From Planctomycetota bacterium (lineage in GTDB: Bacteria; Planctomycetota; Planctomycetia; Pirellulales; PNKZ01), in contig JAFEBQ010000022.1 of the NCBI GenBank assembly GCA_018242585.1, forward strand, positions 62,001-126,000: a stretch of 64,000 nt of DNA. The letters are read 5' to 3'. Below the pieces are notes generated by a model. The model was not told where the DNA came from, searched no databases, and saw only the letters and a list, made by a program, of their open reading frames with translations. The translations under genes were made by a program, and so were the position numbers. Positions 25,185-34,161 of the stretch are shown here, piece by piece (the first letter of the stretch is position 1; every line of letters starts with the position of its first letter).

Positions 25185-25713
25185 GAGACTATTCCTCGAC
25201 CCAAACGAAACTAAACCTCGCTCTGGAAGGAACGAGGCGCCAAAACGTGACTGGCAAGCGCCGACAGGCCGTGCCCCTGTTCGAGCAATCGCTACGGTCA
25301 AGCAATTGCCATGCGGCAGACTTTACGAGTTCGGATCGGGGATCGAAGGTCCATCACCAATCTGCGACTGACGTTTGCATCCCCGCGAACGTGCGCAACG
25401 CATGATCGGGACACCGCAGGCGCGAACGGAGAACAGTTTGGCAGAGGGATCGAGAATTGCCCGCCTTTGGTTCGAAAAGTCCTGCCGTTCAAGGCAGTTC
25501 CGCAAATGATACTTGTTTCGGAATCACGATGTCCAGACTTTTTTGCCGGCACAAGCCGGGCGTCAAGCAGGTGTCGACTGCACTGTAGCCCGGTGGCGAT
25601 CGGTCGATTTCCCATCTGGCAACTCCCCCCGGTCCTTAACGGCGCGGAACCGGCACGCTACATTCGGGCTGCCGACCGAGCGCCCGCCAATCGTCTTATT
25701 TTGAGAAATCACC
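25185..25713. other. Long intergenic region between divergent RRM and pyrF genes
   Basis: 529 bases without a supported gene on either strand. It must contain the promoters of both flanking genes. Long leaders are common for cold-inducible RRM genes, but no specific structured element was recognised here. Confidence 0.5.
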
Positions 25714-26634
25714 ATGAACCCAGTGACTCCGTTCCCGACTCGACTGGCCCAGCGCGTTCGCCAATGCCGCAATCCGGTGGTCGTGGGCTTGGACCCTCGC
25801 TGGGAGCAGTTGCCCCCGGCCGTGGCCGCCGAGTTAAAGGCCGATACCCTGGCTGACCGGGCAGGCGTGTTCCTGAGCTTTTGTCGGGAGGTCATCGATG
25901 TCGTGGCCGACCTGGCACCGGCGGTTAAGCCGCAGGCGGCCTTCTTTGAACAGCTTGGCTCGGCCGGGATGGTCGCTTTGGAGCAGACGATCGCCTATGC
26001 CAGGCAGAAGGGGCTGATCGTCATCCTGGACGGCAAGCGAAACGACATCGGCTCGACGGCCGAGGCCTATGCCCAGGCTTACCTGGGGGCCGACAGCCCC
26101 TGGCGCAGCGACGCGCTAACGGTATCTCCCTACCTGGGGGGCGATAGTTTGGAGCCGTTCTGCCAGGTCGCCGGCGAGCGCGGGGCAGGGCTGTTTGTCC
26201 TGGTCAAAACCTCGAATCCTGGCGGCGGGCACTTCCAGGACTTGGTGGCCAATGGGCGGCCGTTGTATCGGCACGTGGCCGAGCACGTCGAGCAATTGTC
26301 CAAGGCGGCCGCGGTCGACGGCTATGGCCCGACCGGCGCGGTCGTGGGCGCGACCTATCCGGCTCAGCTTGGCGAGTTGCGGGCGGCGATGCCTTCGGCT
26401 TGGATCTTGGTGCCCGGCTATGGCAGCCAGGGGGGCACGGCCAAGGACGTCGCGCCGGCGTTCGACGAGCGCGGGCTCGGCGCGCTGGTGAACAACTCGC
26501 GGGGGATTATCTTTGCCCACGCCAAGAAAGAGTTCGCCCGGTTCGCACCGGCCGATTGGCAGCGCGCCGTCGAGGCCGCCACGCGGGACATGATCGAACA
26601 ACTGCGAGCCGAAACCACCGCCGGCCGGCTGTAA
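25714..26634 (+). CDS. pyrF: Orotidine 5'-phosphate decarboxylase, type 2
   Basis: A 306-residue enzyme converting OMP to UMP, the last step of de novo pyrimidine synthesis. It shows CRNPVVVGLDPRWEQLP at the start, VKPQAAFFEQLG, and the catalytic DGKRNDIGSTA motif with its Asp-Lys-Asp set, then LVPGYGSQGGTAKDV near the phosphate site. Its length and the DGKRNDIGSTAEAYAQAYL segment fit the longer type 2 (Mycobacterium/Myxococcus-like) subfamily rather than the E. coli form. It is monocistronic and convergent with ndk. Confidence 0.95.
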   Translation: MNPVTPFPTRLAQRVRQCRNPVVVGLDPRWEQLPPAVAAELKADTLADRAGVFLSFCREVIDVVADLAPAVKPQAAFFEQLGSAGMVALEQTIAYARQKGLIVILDGKRNDIGSTAEAYAQAYLGADSPWRSDALTVSPYLGGDSLEPFCQVAGERGAGLFVLVKTSNPGGGHFQDLVANGRPLYRHVAEHVEQLSKAAAVDGYGPTGAVVGATYPAQLGELRAAMPSAWILVPGYGSQGGTAKDVAPAFDERGLGALVNNSRGIIFAHAKKEFARFAPADWQRAVEAATRDMIEQLRAETTAGRL

Positions 26635-26637
26635 ACA

Positions 26638-26664
26638 AAAACCGCCGACGGGTGTCGGCGGCTC
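26638..26664. terminator. Terminator between convergent pyrF and ndk
   Basis: Arms CCGCCGAC and GTCGGCGG around a GGGT loop. On the minus strand the stem is followed by TTTTTG, an intrinsic terminator for ndk; on the plus strand it is followed by CTCTTG and could also stop pyrF transcripts. Confidence 0.8.
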
Positions 26665-26694
26665 TTGAAAGGCGTTCGTTACCCGGACGAAGGC

Positions 26695-27156
26695 TTAGGT
26701 TTCGTCAGCCGCGCGCATCCACGGCGTGATCGTCGGCTCGTAGCTGATCAATTCATCGGCCTTGAAGTACAGTTCGACCTCGCGCTTGGCCGCTTCGGGG
26801 CCGTCGGAAGCGTGGACCAGATTCATCTGCCGGCTCGAGCTGAAGTCGCCGCGGATCGTGCCGGGCGCCGCCTTCAAGCCGTTGGTCGCGCCGAGCATCT
26901 CGCGGACCACGCGAATCGCTTCCAAACCTTCGAGCACGGCGGCCACGATCGGCCCGCCGGTGATGAAACCTTCGAGCGTGGGATACCAGCTCTTGGCGAC
27001 GTGTTCGGCATAGTGCTGCTTGGCCAGGGCCGGCGTCACGCGCATCAGTTTCATCGCGATGGGCGTCAAACCTTTGTTTTCAAAACGTGACAGTATCTGT
27101 CCGACCAGGCGGCGCTGAACACAGTCGGGCTTGAACAGGATGAGCGTGCGCTCCAT
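26695..27156 (-). CDS. ndk: Nucleoside diphosphate kinase
   Basis: A 153-residue protein from ATG 27154-27156, preceded by GAGAGG. It transfers the terminal phosphate from ATP to other (d)NDPs through a phosphohistidine. The family pattern TLILFKPDCVQRRLVGQIL, the GATNGLKAAPGTIRGDF loop and the active-site NLVHASD with His115 are all present. The C-terminal tail continues about ten residues past the usual end (SYEPTITPWMRAADET). Confidence 0.95.
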   Translation of the reverse strand: MERTLILFKPDCVQRRLVGQILSRFENKGLTPIAMKLMRVTPALAKQHYAEHVAKSWYPTLEGFITGGPIVAAVLEGLEAIRVVREMLGATNGLKAAPGTIRGDFSSSRQMNLVHASDGPEAAKREVELYFKADELISYEPTITPWMRAADET

Positions 27157-27431
27157 GAAGAACCTCTCGATAGACCGGCGACTCGTGGTGGTGTTTTGGT
27201 AAGCGCGAAACCGATTCGCGCCGCCAGCCGCGGCGCGCGACGTTCGGTGCGCCAGCACGCGGCTGCTGGCTGCGGATTCTAATCGGCGCATGGTGAATCG
27301 CCAATGACCTACGGGTGCTAGCAAGGCGAGTTTGAGCCGCTATCAAGTGACCGACCTTGACCGAGGGCGCGGGGCCTGTTAATCAACGCGTCCCCAAATC
27401 CCCCCAGCCGCTTTTCTGCGCTCCCTTTCCT

Positions 27432-28676
27432 ATGCGCTTCAGCCGCTTGTCGACCCGTTGGCGTCGCTTGTTTGCCCTGGTGGCAGGCTGCGCGCTCGTG
27501 GCCGTGGCGTTTGACGTGCAAGCGCAGCGGGTGATCTTTCCGTCGCCGGTACAGTCCACCGGTTCGGTGTATCAGACGCCGGCCTACACCGCGCAATTGC
27601 CGACCTCTCCGGCCACCGCGCCGACGCCGGTCTACACGGCGCCGGCCGTTCCCTATGGAGCCGCCCCCCCCGCGACCACCGCGCCTGCGCTGCCCTACAG
27701 TTATGCGCCACCGACGACGAATGTCGCGCCGCCGGCCTATTCGCCGTATTCAACTCCGGCCCCAGCGCCCTATGCCGCGCAGCCATTCGATCCTTATGCC
27801 ACGCCAGCGGCCCAGCCGTTGGGCGTAGCGCCTCCGGCGTATCGCGGCCCGACGGCCACCTATAACGAAGGGGTCGCGCCCGGCGCGTTCAAGGTGTGCC
27901 AGGAGATTCGCTGGCAACAGACGTACATCCCGCGCTGGGGATCGGGAACCAGTGACTTCGGCACCAACGACACCGAGCTATATGCTTCGTTCGGCTTCCC
28001 GTTCTTGCTTCACGCGCCGATTCTGGTGACGCCCGGCTTCAACTTTCACTTTTGGGACGGACCAGACAGCGTGCCAGGCGTGGTGCAAGACCTGCCGCCG
28101 CGCGTGTACGACACCTATCTGGCCACCAGTTGGCGACCGCAGATCACGCCGCGGCTGGCGGCCGATTTGGCGGTGAGCGTCGGTCTGTACACCGACTTCA
28201 GCACGGTGAGCAGCAGCCAGATTCGTGTGCTGGGGCGCGGCGTCGGTCTTTACACCTTGTCGCCGAACTGGCAGTTGGCCGGCGGCGTGGTGTACGTGAA
28301 TCGTTTTCAGGTCAAACTGCTGCCGGCGTTCGGCGCTATCTGGACTCCGCATCCCGACGCGCGATACGAGATCGTGTTCCCCAACCCAAAGCTGTCGCAG
28401 CGCCTGACTACCTGGGGCCAGACGGAACTTTGGGGTTACATCGCCGGGGAATACGGCGGCGGCCAGTGGGGCATCGATCACGCCGACGGCAGCCACGACA
28501 CGGTGAACTACAACGACCTGCGATTGATCTTGGGGGTCGACTGGTTCCGCGGCCAGCGGATGCGCGGCAACTTTGAAATTGGCTATGTGTTCAATCGTTC
28601 GCTGATCTATGCCAGCGGCATTCCGAACGTGAACCCGGGCGACACGATGATGCTCCGGGGGGGGCTCTCGTTCTAG
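27432..28676 (+). CDS. Outer-membrane beta-barrel protein, paralogue of the next gene
   Basis: A 414-residue protein started at ATG 27432, where a signal peptide begins (LFALVAGCALVAVAFDVQAQ). Residues 35-145 are low-complexity (Pro/Ala/Tyr/Thr), then a barrel-like region starts at YIPRWGSGTSDFGTND. The segments LLHAPILVTPGFNFHFWDGP, LPPRVYDTYLATSWRPQ and ELWGYIAGEYGGGQWGI, and the final GDTMMLRGGLSF, are shared in pattern with the following gene. This looks like the DUF6268-type barrels, a label I give tentatively. No ribosome site is visible. Confidence 0.7.
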   Translation: MRFSRLSTRWRRLFALVAGCALVAVAFDVQAQRVIFPSPVQSTGSVYQTPAYTAQLPTSPATAPTPVYTAPAVPYGAAPPATTAPALPYSYAPPTTNVAPPAYSPYSTPAPAPYAAQPFDPYATPAAQPLGVAPPAYRGPTATYNEGVAPGAFKVCQEIRWQQTYIPRWGSGTSDFGTNDTELYASFGFPFLLHAPILVTPGFNFHFWDGPDSVPGVVQDLPPRVYDTYLATSWRPQITPRLAADLAVSVGLYTDFSTVSSSQIRVLGRGVGLYTLSPNWQLAGGVVYVNRFQVKLLPAFGAIWTPHPDARYEIVFPNPKLSQRLTTWGQTELWGYIAGEYGGGQWGIDHADGSHDTVNYNDLRLILGVDWFRGQRMRGNFEIGYVFNRSLIYASGIPNVNPGDTMMLRGGLSF

Positions 28677-28697
28677 CGAACCGAGCGCAGGCCTCGC

Positions 28698-29924
28698 ATG
28701 CCACGCGCCTTTCGGACAGTCAGGCGCGATTTCAATCGTGACCATCAACCAAGCGGCGACTATTACAGAAAAGCAATCGCGTTGGGACGGTTTAGCATTC
28801 AACGTCGAGTTTTCACCAGCCATCTGTTGGCTGGACTGGCGGGAGCGCTTGCGCTGCCGTGGCCGTTGAATGCCGCGCGCGCCGAGCCGCCGGCTGTCAG
28901 CCCGGACGCGGTCTTCTCCGACTCGCGTCCGCATGTTCCCTCGATGGCGATGGTGCCACCGGCGTCGGACTATCCAGCGTTCTTGCCTTACCCGGCCGCG
29001 CCGGCCGCGAACTCGCCGTTGTATGTGCCGTCGCCGCCCACCGCCGCCTATCCGGCCGAAGACGCGCCGGCCGTTTATTACAATCTGTTCGGTCAACAGA
29101 AGACCGAGCCGCCGATCTTGCGGCAGTTGGCCTATCGCAAGTCGATCATGCCGCCGGGGACGGAATTGTTTGGCATCGTTGACATCAATCTCGAAGCGAC
29201 GTTCGCGCCGCGGCGGCCGATCTTGGGCACCACGTTGTACGCCACGCCGTTCTTCAATTTCCACCTGTTCGAGTCGCCGCAAGTGATCACCACGCCCGGC
29301 ACCGTGTACGACGCGGGGGTAGAACTGCGGCAGATGTATCAGTTCATTCCCCGCTGGACGTTCGACATGGCAGTCGCGCCCAGCGTGTACACTGACTTCG
29401 ACACGTCACAACGCAGTGTCTACCGCGTGGTTGGTCGTGGCGTGGCGATTTATGACGTGTCCCCCACGTTGCAATTGGCGCTGGGCGCGACCTATCTGGG
29501 GCGTAACGACATCAAAGCGTTGCCGATCTTTGGCGCGATCTGGCGGCCCGACAGCGCCACGGAGATCGAGGCCATTTATCCGCGACCACGCGTTTCGCGG
29601 CGTTTCACTCCTCCCACGATCGTGGAGAAGTTTTCCCATCACCCCCTCGCTCCGTTGTTCGGCTTTTCACCGATTCAGCAGTATTGGCTGTACGTGTCCG
29701 GCGAACTGGGGGGCAACACTTGGGCCGTGCGTCAGAACGGGCTCGACGATCAACTGACGTACTACGACCTGCGAGTGATGCTGGGCATCGAGCAGCGCGC
29801 CGCCCACGGGCCGCGCGGACGAATTGAAATCGGCTACGTCTTCAACCGCGAAGTATCGTACGCCAGCGGCGCGGACGCGCTGTTGCACGACACGTTCATC
29901 ATGCGCGGCGAATTGGCGCATTGA
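28698..29924 (+). CDS. Outer-membrane beta-barrel protein, paralogue of the preceding gene
   Basis: About 408 residues; the ATG at 28698 gives a long n-region before the signal peptide (FTSHLLAGLAGALALPWPLNAARA), so a downstream non-ATG start is possible. The mature part opens with a Pro/Ala/Tyr linker and then matches its neighbour: FGIVDINLEATFAPRRPILG, LYATPFFNFHLFESPQ, YWLYVSGELGGNTWAVRQNG, IEIGYVFNREVSYASGAD and LLHDTFIMRGELAH at the end. The preceding gene ends 21 bases upstream, so the two form a tandem duplicated operon. Confidence 0.7.
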   Translation: MPRAFRTVRRDFNRDHQPSGDYYRKAIALGRFSIQRRVFTSHLLAGLAGALALPWPLNAARAEPPAVSPDAVFSDSRPHVPSMAMVPPASDYPAFLPYPAAPAANSPLYVPSPPTAAYPAEDAPAVYYNLFGQQKTEPPILRQLAYRKSIMPPGTELFGIVDINLEATFAPRRPILGTTLYATPFFNFHLFESPQVITTPGTVYDAGVELRQMYQFIPRWTFDMAVAPSVYTDFDTSQRSVYRVVGRGVAIYDVSPTLQLALGATYLGRNDIKALPIFGAIWRPDSATEIEAIYPRPRVSRRFTPPTIVEKFSHHPLAPLFGFSPIQQYWLYVSGELGGNTWAVRQNGLDDQLTYYDLRVMLGIEQRAAHGPRGRIEIGYVFNREVSYASGADALLHDTFIMRGELAH

Positions 29925-29934
29925 AACGAACATG

Positions 29935-29963
29935 CCCACGCGGGTGAGGCGTGGGCATGTCGC
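29935..29963. terminator. GC-rich hairpin between convergent genes
   Basis: CATGCCCACGC and GCGTGGGCATG are 11-base perfect complements around a 7-base loop, located between the stops of the barrel gene and the His-rich gene. No T-run follows on either strand, so termination efficiency is uncertain. Confidence 0.55.
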
Positions 29964-29991
29964 CGATTCAAATCCGACCGCGCCAGTGGCG

Positions 29992-30807
29992 TTAGCTCGG
30001 ATTGTTGGCCGCGGCGGGCGTGTTGCCGGTGGCTGGAGTGCCGCTCGGCTTGCCCGACGACGGTTGCAAGGCGTGGCGAATTGCGGCGGCGCGGGCTTCG
30101 TCGTGGCGCAGTTGGCTGGCGTCGCGCTGCTCGTGACGTTCGTCGTGACGCAGTTCGGCGCGGTCGCGGCCGAGCCTGTTGTCGTCCTGGCGCAGCGTGT
30201 TGCGGTCGCCGTGCAAGGTCCGCTCGTCGCCGCGAATGTTGGCTTCGTCGCGACGCACGGCCCCCCAGTTGCCTGCCGCCATGTCGCGGCGCATGGCATT
30301 CAGGTCCAGGTTCAATTTGCCGCGGTCCCGGCCAAGCTTGTTCTGCTCTTGGGCGATGGCCTGGCGATCCTGACGCACCGCGCCGCGATCGTTTTGGACC
30401 TGCTTCTGCTCCTGATGCTTGGCCTGCAAGTCCTGGTGCAGCTTGTTGCCGTTGAAGCCGGCCGCCGCCTTGAGGGCTCCCTGTTGATGGGCGAGCTGCG
30501 CCGCATGATGCTGGGCGGCCGAGAAGCCGCCGCCAGCCTGATTGCCCGGCGCAGCGTGATGTTGGTGCTGGGCAGCGCCGCCGGGTGCGGCAGGAGCATG
30601 GTAGCTCGTCGCTCCGCCAGGGACGCCACCACCGGACATGTGGTGATGCATGGTCGGGGCTGCCTGCGGAGCCGCGTGGGCAGGAGCCGCGGGAACGCCA
30701 CCGCCGGTCGCGCCGGCGTGCCCCCCGCCGGGATGATGGGCCTGCAAGGACGCAACGGGCAGCAATACGGCGCACGCCAAGGCGGCTGGCAACAACGAGC
30801 GTTTCAT
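29992..30807 (-). CDS. Secreted His/Ala/Gln-rich protein with Arg-Asp helical repeats
   Basis: A 271-residue protein with GAGGAGA ribosome site and signal peptide (LLPAALACAVLLPVASLQA). Residues 22-120 are rich in His, Gly and Ala (HHPGGGHAGATGG, MHHHMSGGG, AQHQHHAAPG). Residues 125-235 form a charged helical region with recurring R-x-D or D-R pairs at seven-residue steps (RQDRQAIAQEQNKLGRDRG, RGDERTLHGDRNTLRQDDN). The last 30 residues are Ser/Thr/Pro/Asn. The His-rich part suggests metal contact and the rest a periplasmic coiled coil; both are inferences. No family was recognised. Confidence 0.7.
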   Translation of the reverse strand: MKRSLLPAALACAVLLPVASLQAHHPGGGHAGATGGGVPAAPAHAAPQAAPTMHHHMSGGGVPGGATSYHAPAAPGGAAQHQHHAAPGNQAGGGFSAAQHHAAQLAHQQGALKAAAGFNGNKLHQDLQAKHQEQKQVQNDRGAVRQDRQAIAQEQNKLGRDRGKLNLDLNAMRRDMAAGNWGAVRRDEANIRGDERTLHGDRNTLRQDDNRLGRDRAELRHDERHEQRDASQLRHDEARAAAIRHALQPSSGKPSGTPATGNTPAAANNPS

Positions 30808-31087
30808 GGACGTTCTCCTCGAAGCAGATAAGCGGTGGTGCGTGAACGTGCGCCATTGAAGGCCGCATTAGTTATCTACTTCATTTCGCGACAGCGTGTC
30901 GCGATGGAACGCCGTTCCGATGCTTAATTCGTAGTAACGAATCGCTGTATGCGCGCAACCACGACGCCAAGACGCAACCAGGCCCGGCGCTCACGAAGCA
31001 AAAACGCCACATCGCGCGAAGAAACGTGTAGCCCGTTGGCCCACTGAGGATGCCAGAAGTCAACACTGGCGGCGTCGGTCGCGCGGC

Positions 31088-32314
31088 TTACTGCACGCGA
31101 TTGGTGTCGCTCATGAAGTTGGCGTTGTTGGCCACCGGCAGATAAGGCATCCACTGTCGGCCGACGATCGTGCTGCTGCGCGCGGTGCGTCGGGGGTAAA
31201 AGACCAGGCTGACCGAGAAGTTATAGACCTGTTGCCGCGAGGCCCCGGCCGTGGTGGTGTTCCAGGTTTGGCCGTTCGTGGCGATGGCCAACCGATCGCT
31301 GAGCGGATAGTTGAACGAACCGCCAAAGGTCATCTTGCCATAGCTGTCGTCGTCGTTGGCGCGACGCTGGTCGGTGATGCCGCACCACATCATGCTCTCG
31401 GCGCCGCGCCAAAGGAACTTGTGGTTCCAGAACAGGCTTCCCTGGCTGATCGGGCGGAACAGCGTCGGCGTGCCGTTGACGTTCTTGATGTCCAGCGTCT
31501 CGCGCCATGAGCCTTGAATGCCAAACTCATTGCGGGCCGTGAATGCGTAGCCTAGTCGGGCGCGTCCCTGACCCAGCGTCGGCGACTGGGAAAAGACGCC
31601 GAAGTTGTCGGTAATCATCCAGTCGTAGCCGACGCCCATGCTTACCGGGCAACTGGCCGTGCCGCGGCGGAAGAAGCCGGTGGTGACGAACCATTGATCA
31701 GTGTTGTCGGTGGTGGGGATTTGGCGGTCGGGGCTGCCCCCCAGGTTGTACGCGCCGTAGCTCGCCCCCACCTGGTAGCCGAGGCCCAGGCGACTGAACA
31801 GCGGCACCGGCATGCCCAGGTTCGCGCCTTGCACCAGGCCGTTGTTGATCTGACTGTGATCGGGGATGCCGCGGAATGTTTCGAAGCCTTGAAACGCATA
31901 GCCAGTCACGGTCGGCGATGGATCGATTTGTGGCGGGCACCAATCGGTGCCGATGCCGCAGAACTCGCGTGTGAATTCGATGCCGCGTCCGATGTAGCGG
32001 CGCGGCGTCCAGCCTTCTTGAAGCCAGGGATCGTAGGCGTCGCCCGGGGGTGACCCCTCGGCGGGTGGCGTCGCGTTGGGGACAGTGTGTTGCTCAATGC
32101 CCCAGACGTTGGCCGGCGGGGCGTCGGCCGCTTCGTAGTTCGCCGACATGACGGGCTGGGGCGGCTTGACGAGCGATTGCCGCTCGGGCATGGCGTCGGC
32201 CCGAGCCATGATTGCGGCGAAGTCAGGCGGCGGCGCACCCTGGCCTGGCGCGACAACGAACCAAGCGGCGAGCGCGAGCAACCAACTCGATAAAGACGAT
32301 CGAACTCGTCGCAT
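31088..32314 (-). CDS. Planctomycete outer-membrane barrel (DUF6666-like), member 1 of tandem array
   Basis: A 408-residue exported protein (signal LLALAAWFVVAPGQGA). It lacks the Cys-rich module found in its two paralogues and has instead a Pro/Ala linker and a short Cys pair (EFCGIGTDWCPP). The body shares WFVTTGFFRRGT, GYDWMITDNFGVFSQSP, ARLGYAFTARNEFGIQGSW and the C-terminal GRQWMPYLPVANN...SDTNRVQ with the two genes upstream of it. Alternating short strands suggest a barrel in the outer membrane. The DUF6666 label is from memory and tentative. Confidence 0.75.
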   Translation of the reverse strand: MRRVRSSLSSWLLALAAWFVVAPGQGAPPPDFAAIMARADAMPERQSLVKPPQPVMSANYEAADAPPANVWGIEQHTVPNATPPAEGSPPGDAYDPWLQEGWTPRRYIGRGIEFTREFCGIGTDWCPPQIDPSPTVTGYAFQGFETFRGIPDHSQINNGLVQGANLGMPVPLFSRLGLGYQVGASYGAYNLGGSPDRQIPTTDNTDQWFVTTGFFRRGTASCPVSMGVGYDWMITDNFGVFSQSPTLGQGRARLGYAFTARNEFGIQGSWRETLDIKNVNGTPTLFRPISQGSLFWNHKFLWRGAESMMWCGITDQRRANDDDSYGKMTFGGSFNYPLSDRLAIATNGQTWNTTTAGASRQQVYNFSVSLVFYPRRTARSSTIVGRQWMPYLPVANNANFMSDTNRVQ

Positions 32315-32512
32315 GAACGAAGCCTGGCGAGAAACCTTGTTTTTCAGTGCCGGTCGGCCCGGCGCAACGGGTGCGACCGGCCGTGCGCGGCACTCCTTGG
32401 CAGAATCGACCCGCCTTTACGGGTAAATCCATAACTTCCGTTTTCTACGGCACGGTTTGCCAGGGGGCCCTAATCGGAATTGATAGCACTGATTCGCTGG
32501 CGACTCTTCCAG

Positions 32513-32554
32513 TAAAACAAAACGACCTGCCGGGCTGGCGAGCCCGGCAGGTCG
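32513..32554 (-). terminator. Terminator of barrel gene 2
   Basis: On the minus strand CGACCTGCCGGGCT and AGCCCGGCAGGTCG form a perfect 14-bp stem with a four-base loop, followed by TTTTGTTTTAC. It lies about 40 bases beyond the stop at 32596. Confidence 0.88.
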
Positions 32555-32595
32555 TACGGAGTCTTTCTCGTTACGTCACTCGTCAGCCCTTTGGC

Positions 32596-33834
32596 TTAGC
32601 GAATGATGTTGGTGTCGGTCATCATCGTGCCGTTGTTGGCGATCGGCATGTACGGCATGAACTTGCGGCCGGCCACGGTCGTGCTGCGAGCCGCGTTGCC
32701 CGGGTAGAAGACAAGGCCAAGTTGCAGGTTCCAGACTTCGTCACGCGAGGTCACGGCCGACGACCCACCCGAGGGCGCCATGTAGGCCCAGTTGCCATAG
32801 ATGGCCAGTCGATCATTCAGCGGAACCAGGGTGTTGAAGCCATAGATCACGCTGCCCAGGCTGCCACCGGTGGTGCCCTGGGGGAAGGGAGCGACGCCGC
32901 TGGTGTTGTTCGACAATCGCCAGGTTTCAGGAATGCCGGCATAGAACCAGCAATCGCCGCCGCCACGAGCAAACTTGCGGTGATAGAACAGGTTGTACTG
33001 CTGTACCGGGCGATACGAGGTGAGATTGATCGAACTGCCGCCCCCCATCAGGGCCGCGGTGCCCCACAGGCCAACTTCATTGCGGTCGTCCAGGTTATAG
33101 CCGATCTGAGCGCGAATCTGGCTCATGGTGAACGAATCACCGAACTGACCAAAGTTGTTGGTATTCATCCAGTCTTGGACGACGCCCCAGGCGATCGGCC
33201 GGCACGTATCGGCGCGGCGGAAGAAGCCGTAGGTGACAAATAGCTGTTGTTGGATTTGCTGGTTGGTGGTCGAAGGGGGGGGGCCACCGGCGGCAGTTGG
33301 GCTGCCCGACCAGTTGTATAGGCCATAGGTGGCGCCTACCTGGCCGGCAATGCCATGTTCGGCCAAGAGCGGAATGCCAACATTCAAGCCCGTGTTGCCA
33401 CCTTGGTTGCCGGTCGCGCTTCCTTCCGAAGGGCCACGCCACATGTCATAGCCGCTCTGGGCGTACATGCAGATTTTGGGGCAAGGGTCGGCCGTCGGCG
33501 GGTTGTGGCTGAACAAGCCAGGGAAGCGATTGGCCAAGCCCGGCACTGACGAGCCACAGCACTGGCCGCAGCCCGCGCCAAAGCACTGGTTGCAACGCCC
33601 GCGGACGCCGCAGCCCATACCACGGCTTTGCCCGCAGCATTGATCGCAGTTCCCGCAGTTGCCACAGCAGGGGGTGCCCGCTGGCGAGTCGGTCGCCACT
33701 TGGTCCGCATAGCTTGGGGTGGCGGCATTGGTGTCGTCGTAGTTAGCGGTGACTTGATAGTCTTGAGCCTGTAGGCTCAAGCCAGCAATGAGCATGCCCA
33801 GCGTCATTGCGGCGCAAAGAAAGCCCTTTTTCAT
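32596..33834 (-). CDS. Outer-membrane barrel with Cys-rich module, member 2 of tandem array
   Basis: A 412-residue protein with a clear ribosome site (GAGAGGAACGA before ATG) and signal peptide (LCAAMTLGMLIAGLSLQAQ). Residues 56-93 hold twelve cysteines with repeated CGNC, CNQC and CC spacing. The barrel part starts near GLANRFPGLFSHNPP and contains SGYDMWRGPSEGSATGNQGG, TYGFFRRADTCRPIAWGVVQDWM, IGYNLDDRNEVGLWG and the ending GRKFMPYMPIANNGTMM. It has its own terminator, so it need not be co-transcribed with member 1. Confidence 0.82.
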   Translation of the reverse strand: MKKGFLCAAMTLGMLIAGLSLQAQDYQVTANYDDTNAATPSYADQVATDSPAGTPCCGNCGNCDQCCGQSRGMGCGVRGRCNQCFGAGCGQCCGSSVPGLANRFPGLFSHNPPTADPCPKICMYAQSGYDMWRGPSEGSATGNQGGNTGLNVGIPLLAEHGIAGQVGATYGLYNWSGSPTAAGGPPPSTTNQQIQQQLFVTYGFFRRADTCRPIAWGVVQDWMNTNNFGQFGDSFTMSQIRAQIGYNLDDRNEVGLWGTAALMGGGSSINLTSYRPVQQYNLFYHRKFARGGGDCWFYAGIPETWRLSNNTSGVAPFPQGTTGGSLGSVIYGFNTLVPLNDRLAIYGNWAYMAPSGGSSAVTSRDEVWNLQLGLVFYPGNAARSTTVAGRKFMPYMPIANNGTMMTDTNIIR

Positions 33835-34161
33835 TCGTTCCTCTCCGTGGAATTCGAGACTGGCCGTGCGCCGGTTTGCCTGTCGGTGACGAAGTCCTCT
33901 TCGTATTTGGACACCGCGGCTCGGCTATGCACGGCGACGCTGATTTGCGCCACGTAAGAGAGGGTCGGCTATACTTTGGCGGAATATCGAGAACTTTCGG
34001 TATGTCGAGTAGGGTCTTCCCCGATTGCCTAGCTTCTTCCGCGGCGTGCCGTGAGCGGTTCACCCGGCGCGCAAAAAAAGACCTGCCTGGCTCCCGTGGG
34101 AACCAGGCAGGTCTGAAACTTTCAGCAGTCGAGTAACAGGCCAGTGCCTGTTAGCTCATGC
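33835..34161. other. Intergenic region upstream of barrel gene 2
   Basis: 327 bases holding the terminator of barrel gene 3 at 34073-34113 and the promoter region of barrel gene 2. No gene seen. Confidence 0.55.
34073..34113 (-). terminator. Terminator of barrel gene 3
   Basis: On the minus strand AGACCTGCCTGGTTCCC and GGGAGCCAGGCAGGTCT pair almost perfectly and are followed by TTTTTTT. Its stem shares the ACCTGCC start with the terminator of barrel gene 2. Confidence 0.92.

Noticed and set aside
27978-29282. Minus-strand 434-residue frame across the two barrel genes
   Set aside because: Arg/Gln-rich shadow spanning two genes on the other strand.
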